Of a stretch of DNA of 64,000 nucleotides, positions 43,404-51,594 are shown one piece after another. Both the position numbers and the translations under genes were made by a program. The first letter of the stretch is position 1. Every line of letters starts with the position of its first letter. Source of the stretch: Streptomyces spiroverticillatus (lineage in GTDB: Bacteria; Actinomycetota; Actinomycetes; Streptomycetales; Streptomycetaceae); contig BMUX01000008.1 in the NCBI GenBank assembly GCA_014650415.1, positions 188,784 through 252,783 on the forward strand. Reading direction: 5' to 3'. Under the pieces are notes generated by a model that was given only the letters and a program-made list of their open reading frames with translations, ran no database searches and was not told the DNA's origin.

Positions 43404-43859
43404 TCAGACCTGGCCGCGCCAGGCGCCTGTCTCGTGGCCGCGGTCCTCGATGAACGTCTTGAACCGCTTCAGATCACCGGTGACCTTGCCCTTCACGACC
43501 CCGAGCTTGTCCCCGACGTTCTCGGTGATTCCCTCGGGCTCGTAGTCGAGCTGGAGCATCACCTTGGTCCTGGACTCGCCCAGGCGGTGGAACGTCACCA
43601 CGCCCGCCTGCCTGACCTCGCCGCCCACGGCCTTCCAGGCGACCCGTTCGTCGGGAATCTGCTCGGTGATCTCGGCGTCGAACTCCTTGCTGACACCACC
43701 GATCTTCGTCACCCAGTGGGTGAGCCGGTCCGTGCGCTGCTCGATACGCTCGACACCGTCCATGAAGCGCGGGAACGTCTCGAACTGGGTCCACTGGTCG
43801 TACGCGGTGCGCACCGGGACCTCGACCTCGACGGACTCTTCCACCTTCGACACAGACAC
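43404..43859 (-). CDS. SRPBCC family (cyclase/coenzyme Q-binding-like) protein
   Basis: The 151-aa protein has the START-like pattern: VEESVEVEVPVRTAYDQWTQ, FETFPRFMDGVERIEQ, IPDERVAWKAVGGE and a C-terminal helix DLKRFKTFIEDRGHETGAWR. Such proteins bind hydrophobic ligands; this subtype is frequent in actinomycetes as polyketide cyclase/dehydrase without a known substrate. GTG 43859 has AAGGA 7 bp upstream; a second GTG six bases downstream is possible. Confidence 0.87.
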   Translation of the reverse strand: MSVSKVEESVEVEVPVRTAYDQWTQFETFPRFMDGVERIEQRTDRLTHWVTKIGGVSKEFDAEITEQIPDERVAWKAVGGEVRQAGVVTFHRLGESRTKVMLQLDYEPEGITENVGDKLGVVKGKVTGDLKRFKTFIEDRGHETGAWRGQV

Positions 43860-44041
43860 AGAGCATCCTTCCTCTTCGGCTTGGTAGAACCGGACGCTGT
43901 GGGCGCCCAGCCGCAGTGGGGATCTCTTCTCCCTCACGCCCCTGGTGCCCGCCACGCCCCGACCTATGAGCCCGGATCCGAAACCACGGCCCGACGGCCG
44001 CACACTGGGGAGACCGGCGAGTGCACACGGGAGGCACGGAC

Positions 44042-44899
44042 GTGATCCGACGCACCAGCGAAGCCCTGCGAAGCCGCCTGGGGAGTCAGCTGTTCGCCCA
44101 GGTGGCCGGACCGGACGGACCGGTCAACCGGGAGCGCATCCACGGCACGCCGGGCCCGCGCTGGTTCGGCCCCGAGCGGCCGATCCGCATCGTGCACGGG
44201 GACGCGTCCATGTTCGTCGGCGGGCTGCGCGCCCTGCTCCTGCAGTCCCTGCACCCCCTGGCCATGGCGGCGGTCGCCGCGCACTCCGGCTACCGGGGCG
44301 ACCCGTGGGGCAGGCTCGCCCGTACGAGCACCTTCCTCGCCGTCACCACGTACGGCACCGCCGCCGACGCCTCGGCGGCGGTCGCCCAGGTGCGCGCGGT
44401 GCACGCCCGGGTGAAGGGCACCGCCGAGGACGGACGCCCCTACCGCGCGGGCGACCCGCACCTCCTGGCCTGGGTGCACGCGGCGGAGGTCGACAGCTTT
44501 CTCGCCGCGCACCAGGCGTTCGGCGCCCGCCCGCTCTCGCCGGCCGACTGCGATGCGTACGTACGGGACACGGCCCGCGTCGCCGAGGCGCTCGGGGTGG
44601 CACGACCTCCCTCGGACGTGGCCCAGCTGCGCGCGGTCCTCGCCGCCTACCGCCCGGAACTGCGGGCGACGGCGGCCGCCCGGGACGCGGCCCGGTTCAT
44701 CGTCGCGGAACCCCCTCTCCCGTGGCCCGCCCGGATCCCCTACCGTGCCCTGACCGCGAACGCGGCCGCGCTGATGCCGGGCTGGGCCCGCACCGAACTG
44801 GGCCTGAGCGCGGGCCCCCTCGCACCGCTGACCCGTACTTCGGGGGCGGCGGTGACGGGACTGATCCGCTGGGCGATGGCACCGGTGCGGCAGCGATAG
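44042..44899 (+). CDS. MpaB-like oxygenase family (DUF2236) protein
   Basis: The 285-aa protein contains IVHGDASMFVGGLRALLLQS followed by LHPLAMAAVAAHSGY, ARTSTFLAVTTYGT and LLAWVHAAEVDSFL, the His-containing signatures of the DUF2236/latex-clearing-protein and MpaB heme-associated family. It may be a heme-dependent oxygenase. GGGAGG lies 7 bp before GTG 44042, better than the in-frame GTG 21 bases upstream. It is divergent from the SRPBCC gene. Confidence 0.85.
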   Translation: MIRRTSEALRSRLGSQLFAQVAGPDGPVNRERIHGTPGPRWFGPERPIRIVHGDASMFVGGLRALLLQSLHPLAMAAVAAHSGYRGDPWGRLARTSTFLAVTTYGTAADASAAVAQVRAVHARVKGTAEDGRPYRAGDPHLLAWVHAAEVDSFLAAHQAFGARPLSPADCDAYVRDTARVAEALGVARPPSDVAQLRAVLAAYRPELRATAAARDAARFIVAEPPLPWPARIPYRALTANAAALMPGWARTELGLSAGPLAPLTRTSGAAVTGLIRWAMAPVRQR

Positions 44900-44949
44900 C
44901 TCGACCGTGCGCCCCCGGAATGCGTCCCGCACTTTAGTTGAGTCGAGGC

Positions 44950-44979
44950 TTGTCAACATTCTGGGTGGTGGGCTATATA
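44950..44979 (+). promoter_or_regulatory. Vegetative-type promoter of the Hsp20 gene
   Basis: TTGTCA (44950-44955) and TATATA (44974-44979) are separated by 18 bp and lie about 50 bp before the Hsp20 start, the best HrdB-like promoter in the window. A short inverted repeat GTTGA (44938-44942) with TCAAC (44953-44957) overlaps the -35 box and could bind a heat-shock repressor. Confidence 0.65.
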
Positions 44980-45027
44980 AGAAGGCGTCAGGGCATCGCA
45001 GCCGTACAGAGAGAAGGAGTAACCGTG

Positions 45028-45453
45028 ATGCTCATGCGTACCGACGCTTTCCGTGAACTGGACCGGCTCACCCAGCAGATGTGGGGGACGGCGGCGCACC
45101 CGGCGGTCATGCCGATGGACGCGTACCGCGCCGGCGATGAGTTCGTGGTCCACTTCGACCTGCCGGGCGTGGTCCCGGAGTCGATCGACCTGGACATCGA
45201 GCGCAACGTGCTGACCGTGCGGGCCGAGCGGCGTTCCGTCGCCCCCGAAGAGGCGGAGATGATCGCCTCCGAGCGCGCGTCGGGCGTCCACACCCGGCAG
45301 TTGATCCTCGGGGACACCCTCGACACGGAGCGGATCGACGCCCGCTACGACGCCGGTGTGCTGACGCTGCGCATTCCGGTCTCCGAGAAGGCCAAGCCGC
45401 GCAAGATCTCGATCAGCGGCACGGGCGAGCAGCCCCGCCAGATCAACGCGTGA
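45028..45453 (+). CDS. Hsp20 small heat-shock protein
   Basis: The 141-aa protein has an N-terminal arm MLMRTDAFRELDRLTQQMWG and an alpha-crystallin domain (MDAYRAGDEFVVHFDLPGVV, VLTVRAERRS and YDAGVLTLRIPVSEKAKPRK) with the terminal I-x-I-like KISISG. It holds unfolding proteins in solution under heat or other stress. AGAAGGAG is 8 bp before ATG 45028. The next gene starts inside its stop codon (GTGA). Confidence 0.93.
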   Translation: MLMRTDAFRELDRLTQQMWGTAAHPAVMPMDAYRAGDEFVVHFDLPGVVPESIDLDIERNVLTVRAERRSVAPEEAEMIASERASGVHTRQLILGDTLDTERIDARYDAGVLTLRIPVSEKAKPRKISISGTGEQPRQINA

Positions 45454-45923
45454 CCGCCACCACGACCCCGGGGCGCCCGCACGCGTACGACGCGGCGCCC
45501 CGGGAGCACAGCGCCGACTTCCGCGAGTTCGTGTCCCGGGTACAGGCCGACGGTCTGTACCGGTCGGCCGAGTACGCCGGGGAAGTCGTTCGTACGGTGC
45601 TGGAGGGCCTGGGCGCGCAGGTCACCGGGGACGAACGGGTCGAGCTGGCCGGTCTGCTGCCCCGCGAGGCGGCCGAGGCCTTCGTGTCCCGTGCGCCGGG
45701 ACTGCGGCCGCTGTCCGGATTCGGGTTCGTCCAGGACCTGGCAGCCCGCCGGGGGACCGGGCCGGGCCCGGCCCGGTGGGACGCGGGATCGGTGCTGCGG
45801 CAGGTCGCCCGGGTGGCGGGGCCGGACCTGACCGGGCGGATCCTGGCCGGGCTGCCGGAGGGGTACGCCCTGCTGTTCGGGGTGGCCCAACTCGTTCGGC
45901 GCAACCGGGTGCCGGTGGGCTGA
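45450..45923 (+). CDS. DUF2267 protein coupled to Hsp20
   Basis: The 157-aa protein has a Pro/His-rich start and a helical DUF2267 domain (FREFVSRVQADGLYRSAEYA, VVRTVLEGLGAQVTGDE and LAGLLPREAAEAFVSR). Function of DUF2267 is unknown. Its GTG overlaps the Hsp20 stop by 4 bp, so it is co-translated with the chaperone and should share its stress control. A strong terminator closes the unit. Confidence 0.88.
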   Translation: MTATTTPGRPHAYDAAPREHSADFREFVSRVQADGLYRSAEYAGEVVRTVLEGLGAQVTGDERVELAGLLPREAAEAFVSRAPGLRPLSGFGFVQDLAARRGTGPGPARWDAGSVLRQVARVAGPDLTGRILAGLPEGYALLFGVAQLVRRNRVPVG

Positions 45924-45931
45924 ACCCTCGT

Positions 45932-45981
45932 ACGGCTCCGGGAACGTGGGCCCTGACCAGGGCTGACGTTCCCGGAGCCGT
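45932..45981. terminator. Terminator of the Hsp20-DUF2267 unit
   Basis: Perfect 16-bp arms ACGGCTCCGGGAACGT (45932-45947) and ACGTTCCCGGAGCCGT (45966-45981) enclose a smaller paired GCCCT/AGGGC stem. Confidence 0.9.
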
Positions 45982-46057
45982 CGTGTGTGAGCGAGTTCGG
46001 TCAGCCCGGTACGTCCTTCGGTTGATGGCTGATCGAATCGGGGGTACGCAGGAAGAC

Positions 46058-46306
46058 ATGAACACTTCTGAAATCCTGGCGGCCGAGGGCGGACCCTCGT
46101 TGCTGCTGATCGTGGTCGGTGTCGTCGTGGTGCTCTTCCTGCTGGGGGCCTTCCTCCTCGGCAGCCGTCGTGCGGGGCGCAAGAAGCCGTCGGAGGTGCC
46201 CGGACGGGGTGCCGGGGCCGGACAGCCGCCGAGTGGCGGCAGCCAGCGCGGGGAAACATGGCAGACCATTGACGACGACCCCGACCAGGGCAACCCGCAC
46301 CGCTGA
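46058..46306 (+). CDS. Small single-pass membrane protein (DUF6479-like)
   Basis: The 82-aa protein starts MNTSEILAAEGGPS, has one membrane helix (LLLIVVGVVVVLFLLGAFLL) and a basic then acidic cytoplasmic tail ending WQTIDDDPDQGNPHR. It resembles the small DUF6479 proteins of Streptomyces; function unknown. AGGAAG lies 3 bp before the ATG. An in-frame ATG 33 bases upstream is possible. Confidence 0.75.
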   Translation: MNTSEILAAEGGPSLLLIVVGVVVVLFLLGAFLLGSRRAGRKKPSEVPGRGAGAGQPPSGGSQRGETWQTIDDDPDQGNPHR

Positions 46307-46316
46307 GGAGACGTAC

Positions 46317-47474
46317 GTGGACCAGTCCTCCGTGCCTGACCAACAGGCCCTCTTCGGCTGGTCCGACGCAGCCCCGCCCACCCCGGCCCCTTCGGCCTTC
46401 GCGGACAGCCCGCAGGCCCGCCGGCTGCTCGACGTGCGCGAGGTGTACGCCGAACCGGCCGCCCTGGACTCCCCGCGCGGCCGGCAGATCATGGCGAGGC
46501 TGCCGGGCGTCCGCGTGACCGAAGTGCCGAGCCACTGGCGCATCCCCGCCCTCCACGGCAACGACGGCAACGTCGCCCGCTGGGTCCGCGTCAAGACCGA
46601 TACGCTCGTCCTGGGTGTGAAGCGCACCCTGGAGACCCGCCCCAACGGCAGGTCAGCCGACTGGATCGCCCCCGGCCCCTCCAACGGCTGCGCGATGGCC
46701 TGCGCCTACTGCTACGTACCGCGCCGCAAGGGGTACGCCAACCCGATCACCCTCTTCACCAACATCGAGGCGATCGTCGCCCACGTCCGCCGTCATGTCC
46801 GCGCCCAGGGCCCCAAGCCGGAGCCCAACCAGTGCGACCCGCACGCCTGGGTCTACGACATCGGCGAGAACGGCGACTGTTCCGTCGACGCGCTGGTCTG
46901 CGACAACACCGCCGACCTGATCGCCGCGTTCCGCACCCTCCGCACGGCCAAGGCGTCCTTCGCCACCAAGTTCGTCAACCCTGACCTGCTCGCCCTCGAC
47001 CCCCGGGGCCGCACCCGGATCCGCTTCTCCCTGATGCCACCGGACGACGCCCGGCTGCTCGACATCCGTACGAGCCCGATCGCCGACCGGATCGCCGCCG
47101 CCCCCGACTTCCTCGACGCGGGCTACGAGGTCCACTTCAACCTCTCACCCGTCGTCCTGCGCCCGGGCTGGCAACGCGACTGGGCCGACCTCCTGACCCA
47201 CCTCGACGACGTCCTCCCCGCCCGCGTGAAGCAGCAGGCGGCGGCCGAGATCATCATGCTGACCCACAACGAACAGCTCCACGAGGTCAACCTCGGCTGG
47301 CACCCCCGAGCCGAGGACCTCCTCTGGCAACCGGCCGCCCAGGAAACGAAACGCTCCCAGAACGGCGCCCTCAACGTCCGCTACTCCCAGGACATCAAAC
47401 GCACCGCCCTGACCCGCCTCCACCAGCTCCTCGCCACCCACGCCCCCTGGCTGCACGTCAGATACGCGTTCTGA
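46317..47474 (+). CDS. Spore-photoproduct-lyase-family radical SAM protein
   Basis: The 385-aa protein has a CxxxCxxC cluster motif in PSNGCAMACAYCYVPRRKGY (near residue 123), preceded by HWRIPALHGN, and later PDLLALDPRGRTRIRFSLMP and VHFNLSPVVLRPGWQRDW. It fits the SPL-like family found in actinomycetes rather than the sporulation SplB of Bacillus; a DNA photoproduct repair role is inferred. GAGGAG is 6 bp before GTG 46317, 10 bp after the small membrane protein gene. The end overlaps the convergent GNAT gene by 17 bp. Confidence 0.87.
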   Translation: MDQSSVPDQQALFGWSDAAPPTPAPSAFADSPQARRLLDVREVYAEPAALDSPRGRQIMARLPGVRVTEVPSHWRIPALHGNDGNVARWVRVKTDTLVLGVKRTLETRPNGRSADWIAPGPSNGCAMACAYCYVPRRKGYANPITLFTNIEAIVAHVRRHVRAQGPKPEPNQCDPHAWVYDIGENGDCSVDALVCDNTADLIAAFRTLRTAKASFATKFVNPDLLALDPRGRTRIRFSLMPPDDARLLDIRTSPIADRIAAAPDFLDAGYEVHFNLSPVVLRPGWQRDWADLLTHLDDVLPARVKQQAAAEIIMLTHNEQLHEVNLGWHPRAEDLLWQPAAQETKRSQNGALNVRYSQDIKRTALTRLHQLLATHAPWLHVRYAF

Positions 47475-47970
47475 CCCCGCGAGCGGTGAACGAGATCCAC
47501 ACGTCCGGCGGCAGGTCGGGACGGCCCGGGACCGGGCGGCGTACTTCCGTCCAGGTGTCGCCCGCGATCTCGGTGGCGACCCGGCGCCAGAAGTGGACGG
47601 CGGCCACGTTGGCGTCCTGGAAGGCGATCTCCCACGGTCCGGGATGCCGGGCGACGACCTCCCGGACGGCCCGTGAGCCGATGCCGGACCTACGGGCCCC
47701 TCGCACCACGAAGAAGCTGTTCAGGACGCGTGTGGGGCCGGTGAGACCACGGACGAAAGCGAGCCCGACGGGGTGTTCGCCGCTCAGCAGGAGGTACGGC
47801 GCCCAGTCGCCGTCGCTGAGGGCCGCCTGGAGCCGCTCGCTCCGGAACGACCCATCAAGGAAAGGGAGTTGACCGCCGAACTCGGACAGGTCGTGGCGGA
47901 ACATCAGCCAAAGACGCTCCAGCACGGGACGGTCGGTTTCGTGCGCGGGTCGCACGCAAAGATCGGACAA
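47458..47970 (-). CDS. GNAT family N-acetyltransferase with TTG start
   Basis: The 170-aa protein has a GNAT fold: SDLCVRPAHETDRPVLERLW, PYLLLSGEHPVGLAFVRG, LNSFFVVRGARRSGIGSRAV with the acetyl-CoA loop RRSGIG, and WEIAFQDANVAAVHFWRRV. The only start with a proper ribosome binding site is TTG 47970 (GGAGGAA 6 bp upstream). Substrate unknown. A U-tract terminator lies about 75 bp upstream on the same strand. Confidence 0.87.
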   Translation of the reverse strand: MSDLCVRPAHETDRPVLERLWLMFRHDLSEFGGQLPFLDGSFRSERLQAALSDGDWAPYLLLSGEHPVGLAFVRGLTGPTRVLNSFFVVRGARRSGIGSRAVREVVARHPGPWEIAFQDANVAAVHFWRRVATEIAGDTWTEVRRPVPGRPDLPPDVWISFTARGVRTRI

Positions 47971-48044
47971 GGGATTCCTCCGGGGGACAGACGGGCCAAG
48001 GGCGCGGCGGCACCGCGAACGCGCGCCCAGTTGTTCCGGGGCAC

Positions 48045-48068
48045 AAAAAAAGCCTCCCGGCCGGAAGC
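48045..48068 (-). terminator. Rho-independent terminator with U-tract
   Basis: On the minus strand GCTTCCGGCCGGGAGGC is followed by seven T (48051-48045). It follows the small membrane protein gene and precedes the GNAT gene. A U-tract terminator is uncommon in high-GC Streptomyces DNA. It might also act as an attenuator for the GNAT gene. Confidence 0.8.
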
Positions 48069-48124
48069 ATCCGGACCCGAAAGGCTGAGGGTGTGATCTT
48101 AACAGGCCCTCCGGCAGGGGGAGT

Positions 48125-48436
48125 TCAGAAACCGTCCAGGGACTTGTCCAGGACGCCGCCCAGCGTGCCGTAGAGGCTGCAACGGATCGAGTGCCGTTTC
48201 CCAAGACGCAGGGCGAAGCCGGCGAGGAGGAAGAGGGCGAAGAGGCCGCCCAGGACCGTGGGGACGGCCGGGCCGATGAAGGCGTAACCCGCGCCGGCCG
48301 CGCCCAGCCAGACCACGAGCGGCAGGAGGGAGCCGCGCAGCACCGTCCACAAGCTGATCCGTACCGGCCGGGCGGGCAGCACGGAGTTGTTCCACAGGTC
48401 GATGTGGTTGCGGGTCGTGCAGTGCTCGCGGTGCAT
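48125..48436 (-). CDS. Small membrane protein, unknown function
   Basis: The 103-aa protein has a polar Cys/His-bearing N-terminus (MHREHCTTRNHIDLWNNSVL) and two membrane helices (LLPLVVWLGAAGAGYAFIG and LGGLFALFLLAGFALRLG), then a basic C-terminal segment. I do not recognise the family. The ribosome binding site is poor, but the frame is well biased and followed by a strong terminator. Confidence 0.65.
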   Translation of the reverse strand: MHREHCTTRNHIDLWNNSVLPARPVRISLWTVLRGSLLPLVVWLGAAGAGYAFIGPAVPTVLGGLFALFLLAGFALRLGKRHSIRCSLYGTLGGVLDKSLDGF

Positions 48437-48570
48437 GCAGGCATCACATCATCGGCAGGACCGGGGCCGGTGGCGGGGGCGGATTAATTCGGTTGCCGTC
48501 GGTGGGGGTGCGGCCCACCATGGGCGGGACGCCGGGAGCTGCCCGGTGCTGCACGAGAGGAGGCGTGACC

Positions 48571-48690
48571 GTGACGACGACTGTCTTCGGGCTGCCCGCA
48601 ATCCGGACTTCCCTCTTCTCCTGGAGCACCTTCAGCGATGTCTCGCGACGACTTCTTCCCGCAGTACCCCCAGACCCCCGCACTCCCTGA
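48571..48690 (+). other. Possible upstream ORF overlapping the RIO kinase start
   Basis: A GTG at 48571 with a strong GAGAGGAGG 7 bp upstream opens a 39-codon frame (VTTTVFGLPAIRTSLFSWST at its start) that runs into the RIO kinase gene in another frame and stops 53 bp inside it. The kinase has only a distant GGAG. This could be a leader that modulates kinase translation. No family match is recognised. Confidence 0.35.
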
Positions 48691-49585
48691 CGACTTCCGC
48701 CCCGACTCCTACCGGTACGTCCCGCCCGCGGACGACCTGAGCGATGTCGACGAGCGGTTCGTCTTCGACTTCCGGTCCTACGACGACGAGCTTCAGGACG
48801 GCCAGCGCTGGTCGACCTGGCTCAGCGTCGAACCCCTGAGCAGGGGCCCCGAGCCGCGCCCCGACTGGGTGGTGACTTCGCAGGGCGCGATCGACACCGA
48901 GCTGGGTGTCCTCAAGACGGGCAAGGAGGCCGACGTCCATCTCGTCGAGCGTGCCGACCCGCTGGACGGGACGAACACCGGTGTGGTCATGGCCGCCAAG
49001 CGCTACCGCTCCTCCGAGCACCGCAGCTTCCACCGCGCCGCCGCCTACACCGAGGGCCGCTCCATGCGGCGCTCCCGCGACGAGCGCGCCCTCAAGCGGA
49101 AGAGCACCTTCGGGCGACAGGTCGCCGCCGGTGAGTGGGCGGTTTCCGAGTGGGGTGCGCTGGTGCGGCTGTGGGGGCTCGGGCTGCCCGTTCCGTACCC
49201 CGTGCAGATCGACGGCACCGAGATCCTGATGGAGTGGATCACGGTCCCCGACGGCGAGGACGGTGTGCAGACCGCGCCCCGGCTCGCCCAGGTCCGCCCT
49301 TCGCCCGAGCTCCTCGCCTCGTACTTCGAGCAGCTCACCGACGCCCTCGCGACGATGGTGCAGAACGGCTTCGTGCACGGCGACCTCTCCGCGTACAACA
49401 TCCTCGCGGCGGGCGACCGGCTGGTGATCATCGACCTGCCGCAGGTCGTCGACCTGGTCGGCAACCTCAACGGGATGTCCTTCCTCCAGCGCGACTGCGC
49501 CAACATCTGCGGCTGGTTCCGCTCGCGGGGGCTGGATGTGGACGAGGACGCCCTGTTCGGGGAGCTGATGGCGCACGCGTTCTGA
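48638..49585 (+). CDS. RIO-type Ser/Thr protein kinase
   Basis: The 315-aa protein has RIO features: GVLKTGKEADVHLVE as nucleotide loop, VVMAAKRYRSSEHRSFHR with the lysine, LMEWIT as hinge, the catalytic FVHGDLSAYNILAAGDRLVI and metal-binding IIDLPQVVD, in place of HRD and DFG. Bacterial RIO kinases are poorly understood; archaeal and eukaryotic RIO proteins work in ribosome maturation. An acidic N-terminal 60 residues precede the kinase fold. A strong ribosome binding site belongs to an overlapping small frame upstream. Confidence 0.9.
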   Translation: MSRDDFFPQYPQTPALPDDFRPDSYRYVPPADDLSDVDERFVFDFRSYDDELQDGQRWSTWLSVEPLSRGPEPRPDWVVTSQGAIDTELGVLKTGKEADVHLVERADPLDGTNTGVVMAAKRYRSSEHRSFHRAAAYTEGRSMRRSRDERALKRKSTFGRQVAAGEWAVSEWGALVRLWGLGLPVPYPVQIDGTEILMEWITVPDGEDGVQTAPRLAQVRPSPELLASYFEQLTDALATMVQNGFVHGDLSAYNILAAGDRLVIIDLPQVVDLVGNLNGMSFLQRDCANICGWFRSRGLDVDEDALFGELMAHAF

Positions 49586-49605
49586 GCGGGGTCACGGTTG
49601 CGGGG

Positions 49606-50541
49606 TTACGGCAGGGGCTCGCCCCGGGCCGCGATCCACAGCTCGTACCACTCCTCGTGCGTCAGCTCGGGGGTGCGCCCGACCGCGTCCGCGCAGCGCA
49701 GGATGCGTTCGGGGCGGCTGGAGCCGATCACGGGGGCGATCCGGGCGGGGTGGCGCTGGAGCCACCACAGCAGGATCGTCTCCGGCGTCGTGTCCTTGCG
49801 GGCGGCGAGGTCGGCGACGAGCTGCGCGGCCGGGGAAGGGGTGCGGCCGGTGTAGCGGCCCTGGGCGAGCGCGCCCCAGGCCTGGAGCTGGATGCCCCGG
49901 GCCTGGCAGTGCTCGACCGTCCCGTGCGGGAAGCCGTTGTCGGCCGCCGCCCTCGTGTTCAGCAGGACCCCGGACTCGACCCAGTCGCGGCTGGCCAGGC
50001 TCATCTCCAGCTGGTTGGTCGTGAGGGGTACGTCCAGGTGGGACTGGAGGAGGGTGATCTGGGCGGCGCTCATGTTGGACACGCCGAAGCGCCGTACGAG
50101 ACCCTGCGCGTGCAGCGAGCCGAGGGCCTCCGCGATCTCCTCCGGGCCGGTCAGCGGGTCGGGCCGGTGCAGGAGGAGTACGTCGATCACGTCCGTACGC
50201 AGCCGGGTCAGGCTCTCCTCGACCCGCTGCACGATGCTCGGCCCGCGCAGGTCGTACCGGGCGCCGTGGCCGGCGTCGGGCAGGCGGATGCCGCACTTGG
50301 TCTGGAGGGTGATGCGGGCGCGCAACTCGGCGTCGGCGGCCAGCAGTTCGCCGAAGACCGCCTCGGACTTGCCGTGCCGGTAGATGTCGGCGTGGTCGAA
50401 GACCGTGATGCCGATGGACAGCGCGGCGTCCACGGCCGCTTCGGCCTCGGCGACGTCGGCCGCCGTGTACGGCTCGGGGTCCCAGGTGCCGCCGAGGCCC
50501 ATGCATCCGTACAGGGGGCGGGTGGAAGTCGGTGCGGGCAT
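49606..50541 (-). CDS. Aldo/keto reductase
   Basis: The 311-aa TIM-barrel oxidoreductase carries GITVFDHADIYRHGKSEAVF with the catalytic Asp/Tyr, TLQTKCGI with Lys, DVLLLHRPDPL with His, and RFGVSNMSAAQI, the YdhF-like AKR subtype. It would use NADPH to reduce a carbonyl. Its ATG shares one base with the stop of the upstream sirtuin gene (TGATG), so the two are translationally coupled. A redox enzyme joined to an NAD-dependent deacylase suggests a link to NAD status, but this is inference. Confidence 0.9.
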   Translation of the reverse strand: MPAPTSTRPLYGCMGLGGTWDPEPYTAADVAEAEAAVDAALSIGITVFDHADIYRHGKSEAVFGELLAADAELRARITLQTKCGIRLPDAGHGARYDLRGPSIVQRVEESLTRLRTDVIDVLLLHRPDPLTGPEEIAEALGSLHAQGLVRRFGVSNMSAAQITLLQSHLDVPLTTNQLEMSLASRDWVESGVLLNTRAAADNGFPHGTVEHCQARGIQLQAWGALAQGRYTGRTPSPAAQLVADLAARKDTTPETILLWWLQRHPARIAPVIGSSRPERILRCADAVGRTPELTHEEWYELWIAARGEPLP

Positions 50542-51485
50542 CAGAGGTCTTCTCCTTCTTCTCGTACGTCGTCCACGTGCACCCCGAGCCCTTCGGGTAC
50601 GTCGTCCACCTGCACCCCGAGCCGCCCCGCCACCTCCGTGAGCACCTGCCCGAGCGGCAGCGCCACCCGGACCCGCGCCTCGCGGTCGCCGCGCGTCGCA
50701 TCCCGGTTGACGATCACCACCGGGGTGTCCGCCCGGGCGGCCTGCCGTACGAAACGAAGCCCCGACATCACCGTCAACGACGAGCCCAGCACCAGCAGCG
50801 AGTCCGCCTCCCGCACCATTTCCCGGCACTGCTCGACCCGCTGCGGCGGGACGGACTCGCCGAAGAAGACCACGTCCGGCTTGAGGACACCGCCGCAGAC
50901 CGTGCACGGCACCACGTGGAAATCCCCGACCTGGGCGTCGGTGAGGTCGGCGTCGCCGTCCGGGTTGATCCCGGCGGCCACCGGCGCGAAGCCCGGGTTG
51001 GCCTCGGTGAGGCGGACGGCGAGCGCGCCGCGGGGTTCGACGGTTCCGCAGGTCAGGCACAGGACGCGGTCCAGGCTGCCGTGGAGCTCCACGACGCCCT
51101 CGCTGCCCGCCGCCTGGTGCAGCCCGTCGACGTTCTGCGTGATCAGGCCGGAGAGCAGGCCGTGCCGGGCGAAGGCGGCGACCGCCCGGTGCCCGGCGTT
51201 GGGGCGGGCCCGGCCGAAGACCCGCCAGCCCAGGTGGCTGCGCGCCCAGTAGCGGCGCCTGGCCTGCGGGTCGGCCGTGAACTCCTGGTAGGTCATCGGG
51301 GTGTGCCGGCTGAGGCTGCCGCCCTCGCCCCGGTAGTCCGGAATCCCCGATTCCGTGGAGATTCCCGCCCCGCTGAGGACCAGGACGCCGCCACGCTCCA
51401 GCAGATCGGCGACCGGCGTCCAGTCGGAGGTGCCGGGAGGCAGGTCACCGTCGGGAACCCAGTTCAGGGTGGGGCGCATATGCAT
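50541..51485 (-). CDS. Sir2 family NAD-dependent protein deacylase
   Basis: The 314-aa sirtuin has GGVLVLSGAGISTESGIPDY for NAD binding, SGLITQNVDGLHQAAG with the catalytic His region, VVELHGSLDRV, two zinc pairs (CLTCG and CTVCG) and LLVLGSSLTVMSG. It removes acyl groups from lysines using NAD. The C-terminus holds a duplicated VQVDDVPEGLG/VHVDDVREEG sequence from a 33-bp tandem repeat. ATG 51485 and ATG 51479 are both possible starts; neither has a strong ribosome binding site. Confidence 0.92.
   Translation of the reverse strand: MHMRPTLNWVPDGDLPPGTSDWTPVADLLERGGVLVLSGAGISTESGIPDYRGEGGSLSRHTPMTYQEFTADPQARRRYWARSHLGWRVFGRARPNAGHRAVAAFARHGLLSGLITQNVDGLHQAAGSEGVVELHGSLDRVLCLTCGTVEPRGALAVRLTEANPGFAPVAAGINPDGDADLTDAQVGDFHVVPCTVCGGVLKPDVVFFGESVPPQRVEQCREMVREADSLLVLGSSLTVMSGLRFVRQAARADTPVVIVNRDATRGDREARVRVALPLGQVLTEVAGRLGVQVDDVPEGLGVHVDDVREEGEDL
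50564..50623. repeat. 33-bp-period duplication at the sirtuin 3' end
   Basis: GTACGTCGTCCAC(G/C)TGCACCCCGAGCC occurs at 50564-50590 and 50597-50623 with one mismatch. It encodes the repeated VDDV tail of the sirtuin and keeps the frame. Confidence 0.85.
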
Positions 51486-51594
51486 GCGGCCAGGGTACGG
51501 AAGTCGGCTCGGGCGGGACGGCGGGACCGGCCGGACCCGGAGCGTGCCGCCGGACCCGCCGGGAGGGCGGCTCCTCTCGGGGTAGACGCGGAGG

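Noticed and set aside
44938..44957. HspR-type HAIR site before Hsp20
   Set aside because: Only one half resembles TTGAGT; the second half ACTCAAG is missing. Kept only as an unassigned dyad.
48493..48690. Independent 65-aa gene before the RIO kinase
   Set aside because: Its upstream start has no ribosome binding site; only the later GTG 48571 is plausible, and that is listed as a possible leader.
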